A stretch of 64,000 nt of DNA from positions 104,782,509 through 104,846,508 of the forward strand of contig OV884015.1 of assembly GCA_930367205.1 (NCBI GenBank). Direction: 5' to 3'. This document shows, piece by piece, positions 8,961 to 19,100 of this stretch. The position numbers were made by a program, and so were the translations under genes. The DNA is from Acanthosoma haemorrhoidale. Lineage: Eukaryota; Arthropoda; Insecta; Hemiptera; Acanthosomatidae. Each line of letters starts with the position of its first letter. Positions within the stretch are counted from its first letter, which is position 1. The notes under the pieces are model-generated. The model saw only the letters and a program-made list of their open reading frames with translations, had not been told where the DNA came from and made no database searches.

Positions 8961-10051
8961 ATGGAGTTTAAACCACCCGCTGAATTAACGTTTTCGGGCA
9001 GTATTGCAGAAAACTGGAAAAATTGGAAGCAGAAATTGGAATACTACCTCTTAGCAACTGAAAAGGATAAAAAAGCAGATAAAGTTAAAATAGCCATTTT
9101 ACTCAACTTGATTGGTGATGAAGTTTTGGCTATTTTTAGTACGTTTGACTATCTACTGAAACGTCGACGTATGACGCTGTAATTGCTAAATATGAAAACT
9201 ACTGTAAAGAAAATAAGAATGTGTTGTTTGAGCGGCACAATTTTTTAAAACATCGAGAATTGATGGCCAGACTATTGACAATTATGTGACAGTGCTTCGC
9301 ATTATTGCAGAAAACTCTGAATTCGGCGATCAGTTAGAATCTTTAATTAGGGATCAAATTGTTTTACCCTTAACAGATCAAGGGCTACAGGAAAGAATTT
9401 TAAGAGAAAGTGAACTAGATTTACTTGAAGTGGTTGATTTTGTAAAAGCATCTGAAACTACAAAGGAACAAGTGAGAGAAATCCATAGAAGTACATGGAT
9501 TAATAAGAGGTAATAATAAATCTAATTATAATACAGCTAATGGTGAGGACAGGATACTTAATAATAATTTTTGGCCTAAATACGGGAATCACAGTGGTGT
9601 GAACATCAATATTGATGCATGTTATCAGTGTCTGAAGTGTAGAAATGAACATAGACCCAATAATTGTCCAGCACATGGAAAGTATTGCAGATTATGCAAT
9701 AAGCCAAATCATTTTGCAGTTGCAAGTTTTAAAAACAAGAATAATATAAGTTTAGTACAGCAAAATAAGTATGAAAGTGAACAGGACTATGCGGATCCCC
9801 TTATTGACTCTTGTGAATTAGTTGAGAGCTCAAAGAAAAGTTGTAAAATTGATAGTTTACAGTGGTCACAAAATTTAAATATTAATAACAAGGAATTGGA
9901 GTTCAAGCTTGATACGGTAGCTGAGATTAATGTAATGCCAATAAGCTGTCTGTTCAAATTGGGAGTAAGTACTGACAATATCTGTAATAGTAGAAAAATA
10001 ATGCTGGAGGTATTTGGAGGCAATCAGTTAAAACCTTTAGGAGTTATGTGA
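8961..10051 (+). pseudogene. Element D copy 1: gag and protease, frameshifted
   Basis: ATG at 8961 starts gag (M-E-F-K-P-P-A-E-L). The frame breaks near 9150, resumes at 9286-9513, breaks again and resumes at 9599-10051. The last block has a zinc knuckle (C-L-K-C-R-N-E-H with C-R-L-C-N-K-P-N-H-F) and the protease region F-K-L-D-T-V-A-E near 9912, where the catalytic D-T-G has become D-T-V. Copy 3 keeps D-T-G at the same place. This protease should be inactive. A TGA at 10049-10051 separates it from RT. Confidence 0.8.
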
Positions 10052-10060
10052 GCCAATAAT

Positions 10061-11035
10061 GTGAGGAATTGCCAACTTAGTTTTGTTGTAGTGAATGATG
10101 CAAACAATATTAAAATTAAACCCTTACTGGGGTTGGATGGGTGTATTAAATTAAACTTAATTAAAATAATAAATGATCTTACAGTTGATAATCAAAGGAA
10201 AGTGGAAATCTTGAAGAGAACTGAAGACATATTTCATGGAACTAGACTGATAAAAAATTATGAGTGTCACATTAAGGTGGATAAATCTGTAGCACCAGTT
10301 ATCAGACCTCCTAGAAGAGTACCTTTAGCTATTAGGGACAGGCTGCAAGAAAATTTTGGTAATCTTTTGGAGAGAGAAAAAATTATTGAAAAAGTGGATT
10401 GTCCAGTGACATGGCTCAGCAATCTTGTGGTAATCGAAAAGTTAGATGGAGGTCTTCGAGTATGTTTGGACCGAACTGATCTGAACAAAGCCATCATTAA
10501 AACACCTGCATTAATACCACCTACCTTGCAAGAAGTAACTTCTCAGTTAACAGGTAAATGTTGGTTTTCTTTACTTGATCTTAAGGAGGGCTTTTATGAT
10601 ATTAAACTGGACAAAGAATCGTCTAACTTGTGTGCGTTTTCAACATCTTTTGGGTGCTATAGATTCTTCAGACTCCCATTCTGTGTATCCAACGCCCCTT
10701 AAGAGTTCCAAAGAGTAAACACTTCCATATTTTCAGATATTCCTGGACTTATAATATATTTTTATGACATTTTAATTTTATTTTATTTTATTCCAAATTT
10801 TGCTGACTTAACTTCTAATTTGCGTACCCTTTTGAAATGTAATGTGGAATTTATTTGGACAGAAGCTCATTCAATGCTTCTAAAAAATATAAAATAATTA
10901 ATTACAAAAATTCCAGTATTAACCCATTTTGACACATCTAAGGAAATTACTACCGAATGTGATGCATCTAAGGATGCAATAGGATGCTGTTTAATGCAGG
11001 AGGGACAACCTATATCCTATGCGTCAAGGTCGTTG
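10061..11035 (+). pseudogene. Element D copy 1: reverse transcriptase and RNase H remnant
   Basis: Open from 10061 to 10702: end of protease (L-L-G-L-D-G), then RT fingers and palm (P-P-R-R-V-P near 10310, S-L-L-D-L-K-E-G-F near 10570, L-P-F-C-V-S-N-A-P near 10680). A stop follows at once. The expected Y-x-D-D reads Y-F-Y-D near 10755, so the second catalytic Asp context is lost. Beyond that, the RNase H core (T-E-C-D-A-S-K-D-A-I-G near 10960) is recognisable until about 11035. No integrase follows. Confidence 0.75.
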
Positions 11036-11260
11036 TCACCAATCACTACTCATACTAACTATTTACCGGCGAATGACGAGTGGACTCCAATCCGCCTCCA
11101 TAATTTATTCAGGAAGATCTTGGAATGAATTTGGAGAAATCCAAGCCACCATCATTGGTTCACGTCACCTCCTCAAAACCCTAAACGAATTTCCTTTACC
11201 ATCAACGCTCGACCTAGCCAGTTCTTCAGTCAAAAATCTACCTTTTGTCATTAGTTAAAT
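11036..11260 (+). mobile_element. CR1/L2-like LINE fragment (RT, decayed)
   Basis: Joins element D at the shared words ACTCATACTAACTATTTACC. It matches 23640-23850 and 43436-43650. In interrupted frames it reads like the late RT region of CR1/L2-type LINEs (I-I-G-S-R-H-L-L-K-T-L, then S-S-S-V-K-N-L). Heavily mutated. Confidence 0.55.
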
Positions 11261-12149
11261 AATCTTTGTTGAGGAGAGTATTTTAAAATAAATGAAAGAA
11301 AAGCTTTATTATGAAGTACAACCAAAACACTGGTATATACAAATATTAAGAGTTATGATACTACATACTATTGGGTCTGGTGTTTAGCAACTAGTTTCTA
11401 GGAGACAAGTGTGAACTGCAACAAAAGCTGAGACATATGTGAACATGAGAAGGGTTGTTTCAGGAATTGGGATGGATGCGGCCGCTTACTAAAAAAATAA
11501 AAAGAAACACCAGTTATTTTCATGAAGTCCCGAGGCAGGTGTACACTACAAGGGGCTTTTAGTCTTATATATAATATTAGGATTATAATATTATTAGCAT
11601 TATATAACTATTGACCAAACTATATGCTGGAAAGACCACATATCCCAAATAACTCTCTGATCCATGTCCACCCTTTATTGGTACCATATATTTAATTATG
11701 GAAGTGCACCACCAAACCATCATGAGCAAATACAGTTGTTTTTCTAGCAAAACCTTCAATTCCTGACTTGCTTTGCTTTCCTCTCTTAAACAGTCAACTG
11801 CCTATCTCCTTAGCAGGAGAGCCTATCTGTGCTCTTAACCTACTACTCTCTCTTCCAGTTCTTACAAACATCTGCTACACTTCCTACCTGCAACTGGGCC
11901 ACTACAGACATAGCCTCCTAGAGCATTCATTTTTGAAGAAATACCTTGACAATGATTATAGTAGGCGCTTTCCATAAAAGGAGTCTAGACATCACAGTGC
12001 CTTGAGATCAAAGTCATACTTCACATGAGTGTACCATATTAGGTTTTAACATTACCAGGTAGATATTAACATATTATTTAATGAGCTACACACAGAAATA
12101 AAGTATTAGACAAAAAGGATTAAACAAGGTGGCACAACATGCAATATTC
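11261..12149. other. Intergenic repeat block without a recognisable gene
   Basis: Shared with 23860-24690 and 43660-44075. It contains TATATATAATATTAGG-type AT-rich stretches and pieces of the CR1/L2-like LINE. No intact frame or RNA gene seen. Confidence 0.4.
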
Positions 12150-12420
12150 TTGGTTTAATTCCTCAATCCACAAGATCCTGTATTCCTGACCTTTCACTGC
12201 TCTTACCCACAAAACTGCATTCGATCAGTCCTTCCTTGCTCGCTCTACTACTCTCTGGAATTCTCTACCTCCTATTATCCGCCATGCTGCATTCTCAAGA
12301 GCCTTCAAAACCCTCTTATTCCAACATCTCCTCACCATCCAGTCGCTTGGTAGTTTGGGAACAATTTATTTATTATATTATATTTTCATACTTTTATGTT
12401 TAGATTTTTATTACATTGTA
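12150..12420 (+). mobile_element. CR1/L2-like LINE 3' end (C-terminal RT tail)
   Basis: In the frame of 12190-12350 it reads L-L-A-R-S-T-T-L-W-N-S-L-P-P-I-I-R-H-A, then F-K-T-L-L-F-Q-H-L-L. This is the typical C-terminus of CR1/L2/Jockey-superfamily ORF2 (L-W-N-S-L-P ... F-K). An AT-rich 3' UTR follows. Homologous copies at 24690-24960 and 50850-51120. Confidence 0.65.
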
Positions 12421-12833
12421 TAAATACATGTATATGTTTTTATTGGCAGCTTCCTTGGTTTTTACTACAGTATATTTAGTTTGTATGTTACTTTATTTGT
12501 ATCAATTTAACGGTTTTCATTTAAAGTCGTATCGTATTGTAGAAACTCCTTTATCTTGTTATTTTTATCAGTTATATGCGGATCCATCTATGACTTTATT
12601 AACTAAATGCATTTAAATAATCTTTTATTTTATTTTTATTTCTCACAAAGGTTCAAACTTTATTTTACATTGACATTTTTTTTTTTGACATTAGGCACCT
12701 TACTTCAGTGATCATTTCTTCAATATTCTCTAGCTTGTTCTCTATTATCTAACCACTTCGGTAGGATGGCTCATTACAGGTCTCAACAAATGACAAGATG
12801 AAAGTGTTTATCTTAAGTATAGTGTCACACGTA

Positions 12834-12839
12834 TTTATT
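12834..12839 (-). terminator. Candidate polyadenylation signal of gene 1
   Basis: TTTATT on the plus strand, AATAAA on the minus strand, about 320 bp beyond the stop of gene 1. The same place is conserved downstream of genes 2 and 3. Confidence 0.4.
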
Positions 12840-12869
12840 TAATAAACTAGATTGTACTGTTTCTCAGAT

Positions 12870-13160
12870 AAAGTGTCGACACTGACTAGGTTTACCTCTG
12901 GTGCGGTGTGCCATTTCATTCAATTGATGAGATTGTACTGGTTTGTAGCTACAATGAAGACATTGATGGGATGTATATCTCTGGTATGGTGCACCTCGAT
13001 ATGGAATTCAAAATTACCAGCTTCTACTGCTTTGTTGTGGCAATGAGGACCTCTTCAATGTGCTTCAATTTTCTGTAATGATGTGGATTTATAAGATTCT
13101 TAAAAATAATGCATTACTTTGTAATTGGAATGAGGGCATTGTTGAAACATTTCTAAATTA
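12870..13160 (-). pseudogene. Decayed C2H2 fingers in the 3' UTR of gene 1
   Basis: Past the gene 1 stop, the minus strand still shows finger remnants: C-x-x-C-S-Y-K-like words at 13105-13135 and 12940-13040, with stops and indels. The same decayed remnants follow genes 2 (26170-26340) and 3 (52290-52560), so the decay predates the duplications. They show that the ancestral array was longer. Confidence 0.6.
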
Positions 13161-13162
13161 GG

Positions 13163-16100
13163 TTATGCCTTATGTTGTGAGGTTATATGGTTCTTCAAAT
13201 GAATAGCCTGCACTGCTTTGTAACTACAGTGAGGACATTTATGGGGCTTTTCTCTAGTGTGTTTTGCCATTATATGTTTCTTCAAATGATCAGCTCTCAC
13301 TGATTTGAAGCTACAATGAGGACATTTATGGGGCTTTTCACCGGTGTGTTTTGCCATTATGTGATTCTTCAAACAAATAACATAAACTGCTGTGTAATTA
13401 CAATGAGGACATTGATGGGGCTTTTCTCCTGAATGTTGTGAGGTTATATGGTTCTTCAAATGAGTAGCCTGCACTGCTTTGTAGCTACAATGTGGACATT
13501 GATGGGGCTTTTCTCCTGTATGTCTTGCCATTACATGGACCTTCAAATAAATAGCCCATGCCGATTTGTAATTACAATGAGGACATTGATGGGGCTTTTC
13601 TCCTGTATGTTCTGAGGTTGTATGTTCTGAGGTTATATGGTTCTTCAAATAAACAGCTCTCACTGCTTTGAAGCTACAATAAGGACATTGGTGGGTCTTT
13701 TCTCCAGTGTGTTTTGCCATTATATGGTTCTTCAAATGATGAGCTCTCACTGCTTTGTAGCTACAATGAGGACATTGGTGAGGCTTTTCTCCTGTATGTC
13801 TTGCCATTACATGGACCTTCAAATTATCAGCTGTTACTGCTTTGTAACTACAATGAGGACATCCATGGGGCTTTTCTCCACTGTGTTTTGACATTATATG
13901 ATTCTTCAAACGAATAACCCGCACTGCTTTGTAGCTACAATGTGGGCATTGATGGGGCTTTTCTTCAGTAAGTCTTGCCATCACATGATTCTTCAAAACT
14001 CCAGAAACAACTGATTTGTAGTCACAATATGGCTTTTGTCCGGTATGTACTTCCATTATGTGATCAGATTGCACTGCAACTGCAGCTAAAGGACCTGAAA
14101 AAATAACGGAATTCTCTTTTACTTCAAATTCAGATGCAGCGACTTGCTCAATAATGGCATTAACGTCATTACAAAACTCATCCTTAGTATCAAACCTAAC
14201 AGTAAATCTAATGCTGATTAAGAAAATTGAGGAAAGGCTTAGAGAACTCACCATCATCCAAGGTTAGTTCTTCTTCTTCTTTAATATGGATTGGATCACC
14301 TGCGAATATGAATATGGTATCAGTTACTTGTAAAACATTATTTCTTCAGAGAAAGGTTAAAATATTGAGTGTAGCAGTAATGGAACATTAAGACGTTTGC
14401 AATCGATGCTGATGATCTCGCAACGTGATATAAATTTGTGAGAATTCATGTATGGAGAATTCTTTAGAAAACTCACCATCTTCCAAGATTAGTCCTTTTT
14501 CTTCTTCTTTAATGTGGATTGGGCCACCTGGGAATATGAATAAGATATCAGTTACTTCTAAAACATTATTTCTTCAGAGAAAGGTAAAAACATTGATTGT
14601 AATAATAATGGAACACTAAGATGTTTACAATCAATGGTGATGTGATCTCACAAAATGCTATACATTTGTGAAAATTAATTTATTGAGGAATGCTTTAGTG
14701 TACTCACAATCATCCAGGATTAGTTCTTCTTCTTCTTTGAAATGCATTATACTACCTGGAAATAAGAATAAGATGTCACTTATTTACAAAAAATGAAATA
14801 AAAAAACAACACTATATGCGCCAAATCTTTTGAGTTCCTTGAACCACTTGAATTATCAGTCCCCAAGTTAGGTATGCTTTTCAATATTAAACTAGATCTA
14901 ATCAACAAGAATATATCAATCACCCTCGAGGCATAGCCCTTCACCCTTTAATTGCACTACTGCCCATACTTCATTATTTATATTTATATTCAATTAACTT
15001 TATAATTAGTTCAAAAGCGATAGGCAAAATTTATTTACAAACTAAAAGATTGTACCCTCATTTGTCTCATAGGCCCCCTTTTTTTTTTAAAATAAACAAG
15101 TGAATATATAAATACATTATTATGTTTTTATTTATTTTTTATATTTTTAAATTTATTTATCTGATGTTTCAATGGTTCTTGTTAATAATATAGGAAAACT
15201 CTGGTTAAAGAAAAAATACAAGATTTTACAAAATTTACCCTAATTTTAATTGAATACCCACAACAATTTCAATATCCCAATAATTTTATTATACACCTTT
15301 ATATTCAACTCCACAATAGCCAGATCCACTATCTCTTATACATCATCATTCTTGCTTCTACTTCCTTACTGTTAAAAGCGTCAAAAACGCTAACTTCCTT
15401 TCTCTCTCAGCACAGGCTAACTACTGCTGATTCATCTCCCTCTCTTACCATTACCAGCTGAAGCCCCACTATCCATTTGCCGCTCTTTTTCAAAATCAAA
15501 TGTCTCGATAAATTAATTTGACATCAAATATCACAGTATATATATATACTGTTGTGAACTCTATGATGTTGCTTTTGATTTGAAATTAGCAGGCATAAAA
15601 GGGCGGTAAAGGACCCGTGGATCATGGTTATGAATGTATGGACACTATTTGCTGCCGTTGTATAATATTAATATTTGTCATAAATAATATCAATGATATA
15701 AGTCAAATATTTTATTATTGGGTTTGTTAACTATAAAATAAGAAAAGTTAAAATATATGAGAACTGGCATCAGAAGAAAGAAGGATGAAAAAATCGAGAA
15801 AGCAAGGAAAAAGACAAGTGTAAAAAGGACAAAAGAGCGGGAGGTAGGCCTTGTTCTTTTTGACCATCCCATGAGACAAGGTGTAAGATGAAGATAGTGA
15901 AAATTGTAGAACTTAAAAAGATTTTTATTAAATGGTGATTTGCTGTGTGAGAGTTGAACAGTTGGTGGAAGAAGAGTTTATAAAAGAAGAAGGATAGAGG
16001 TGATAGCAGCAGATATTCACTGATCATGTGGCAACAACAACAAACGAGGAATAAGAAAGAATTCGCCGAAGGACGAGGAAACTAGATGAAGTAAACGAAA

Positions 16101-19100
16101 AATTAAGTAAATCTGGCCAGTTGCGAGTAATATTAAGGTAAAATAGAAAATTTAATTAATTAAGCATTGTTATTTGTCACAGACTTCTTTGTACATAAAT
16201 TAATAAATAGTTTTGTAATTCAACAACTTTTCTTTTGCCAGAATTCTTTTTTATATTAACAGAACCTTTAAAACCTCAGATTAAATTTAAAATTAATCAA
16301 AATAGATAAAAACATAACAACACATACATAAATATCCAATAATAAATATTAATTTTGGCCAGATTAATAGTCAAGTACTCTAATACGAATTAAGAATAAT
16401 TGAAACGTCAAATTCTTGATATGTAAACCCCATTATATTGGTGGAGAAAAAAGATGGTACAGTTAGAATATGTTTGGATGGACAATTTTTAAATAAGAGA
16501 CTTAAACCATTATATGATCTACCACCAATTATAGACTCAATATTATATCAATGTTCAAGTTCTAAATTCATTGCAACAGTCGATTTAAAAAATAGTTTTT
16601 GGCAAGTAAAATTAGATGAAAATAGCAGAGAATTTATAGGTTTTCAATTTTGAACGAAATCTTCCATTTTAAAAGAATTCCTTTTGGTTTATCGGTCAGT
16701 TTAGCCGCATTGATAAAAGCATTAAAGAAAATAATACCAATAACCTTAATGAATAATAATAAAGTATATGTTGACGACGTTTTCATACATGCAGACACAT
16801 ATGAAAAGTTTTTAAGCGTTTTAATTGATCTATTCTAAATTTTCCAAATAAACGGTCTAACAATAAATTTAAAAAAATCTAAATTTTTTCAAAATAGTAT
16901 TCCATTCCTAGGTTACTTTTTGACATCGGAAGGTATTAAAAAAGATCATGAAAAAGTAGATGTCATAAAATATTTTAGAGAACCAAATAATATGAAAGAA
17001 TTACAAAGCTTTTTAGAATATATAAATTCTTATAATAAATTCTGTAGCAACTAGGCTGATATCAGTAGGCCAAAAAATGAGTGATGATATCCTGTTAAAT
17101 TACCCAGATTTTAAAGAAGTTTTTTTACACAGAATCAGATAGTTCAGATTTTGCTTCAGATGGAATTTTATATCAATTAGATAAAAATAATAAAAAGAAA
17201 ATTATATGTTTTTGTAGTAGAACTTTTAAAAATTCTGAACTAAATTATTATTTAACTGAAAAGGAACTTTTAGGTATTATACACTCGATACAAAAATTTT
17301 ATAATTTAATAGCAGGGTACAAGGTTATAGTGAAAACGGATAATAGTGCAATTACATTCCTACATAGTTGTAAAAATCCACCCAGTTGTTTTATCAGATG
17401 GATTAATTATTTAGGACCTTTAAATATTGATTATATCCACATTGTATGTGGATATTTTTTCCACATACAATTTCCTTGTAGGAAAGCAAAACAAAATCGC
17501 TGATTTCATAAGTAAAAATCCAACTGAAAGCCCAGAGCGATTGGGAAATGATTGTAATTAAATGAATTACAAGAAGAACATTTATTCAAAAACATAACCA
17601 AAAATCAACAAAATGATGACTAAAAATAAAAAGAAAATTAGAAAAAATAAATTCTATATTGAACTAACAAAAAATGATATGACAAATTTAATAAACATAG
17701 TGCATTTAAAATTTTGTCATGCAGGTGATGCAGGATTTTATTGTGTTAATTTAAGAAAGTTAATAAGTAAAACTTTAAAAACCTGTCATAATTGTAAAAT
17801 AAATAAATCATCAATTAAATCAATAGTACCGTATCAGCCAATAATTCCTAAAATGAAGCTAGAAATTATATCTATAGATTATTTGGGTCCTTTTATTAAT
17901 AATAAAAATTATAAATATTTACTAGTGGCAATAGACAATTTTACTAAGTATATTAAAATCTATCCAACAAAAAGAGCAAATATAACAGGTGCAATAACAT
18001 CGTTAAATACATTTATTCAGGAAATAGGCATACCACAAAAATGTTTGAGTGCTAACGCCACATGTTTTACATCGGACAAATAGGAAAAATTTTTAAGCCA
18101 AGATATTTTAAAATATCTTAAGACTTCTCATAAATGAAAACCATAAAGAATAGTTAAGTCAAATTAAAAAGATAGAATCTACAATAAATAGTCTATATCA
18201 TACAACTACCAATATTACACCAATTAAAGCTTTTTTCAAAGTAGAACCATTACGCTTTTGGTCAGTATACATTGGACACAATCCAAATAAATCACAATTC
18301 AATGATCCTGAAGAAATAAATAAATTCACACATGAAAGATTAAATAAAATGGGAAATTTAAATAAAAACAAATATAATAAAAATAAGAAATTTACTGAAT
18401 TTAAATTACAAGATAAAGTCCTTGTTAAAGCTTTACGCATTCCTAAGGCAGGTATAAAAAATGCAAAACTTTTACCTTTTAAAATTAAAAGGTTTTAAAT
18501 TAAAAAGAAGGACCATATAAAATTGTTAATCAAGTTAGTAAATCCACTTTCATAATAGCAGATGATAGAGAAAATATTCGTGGAATGTTCCATGCCACAC
18601 TATTAAAGCATTATTATGAAAATAATGTCAATCAAGCGATGTAAATACTTGAATGTTAAAATATTGTATTGTACAATTACATTTGGAAACATGTAAAATT
18701 TTGGTGATACATAATTTGATATTGTAATTTAGTTGTAAGCCAATACAAATTGTTATAGTGCTGAAAAAGTGAAAGTAAGTGAAATAAAATCTTTTATCGA
18801 CAGACTCAAAATTTTTTTAAATCTGAGCGGACCTGAATGTTGTAAACCCTATGATGTTGCTTTTGATTTGAAAAAAGCGGGCATAAAAGGGCGGTAAAGG
18901 ACCTGTGGATCATGGTTATGAATGTATGGACACTATTTGCTGCCGTTGTATAATATTAATATTTGTCATAAATAATATCAATGATATAAGTCAAATATTT
19001 TATTATTGGGTTTGTTAACTTTAAAATAAGAAAAGTTAAAATATTTGAGAACTGGCATCAGAAGAAAGAAGGATGAAAAAATCAAGAAGGCAAGGAAAAA

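Larger units (their letters stand above)
8745..11035 (+). mobile_element. Element D copy 1: Ty3/gypsy retrotransposon, 3' truncated
   Basis: The 5' LTR part runs from about 8745 to 8881 (ends ATACAACA). A primer-binding-like TGGTGTCAGG starts at 8882, gag at 8961, then protease and RT to about 11030. Integrase and the 3' LTR are missing; the sequence passes into LINE debris at about 11036. It lies about 310 bp upstream of the gene 0 start codon, transcribed away from it. The 5' LTR edge is uncertain: the D3 3' LTR starts TGTGGTAACACTG, whereas here the matching place reads GAGGAACACTG. Confidence 0.75.

Noticed and set aside
14095..14245. Upstream extension of the gene 1 finger frame (to ATG at 14257) as coding
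   Set aside because: The stretch lies between a GTGAGT donor and a TTTTTTCAG acceptor, and phase 1 joins work only without it. The open frame is a readable intron, seen likewise in gene 2.
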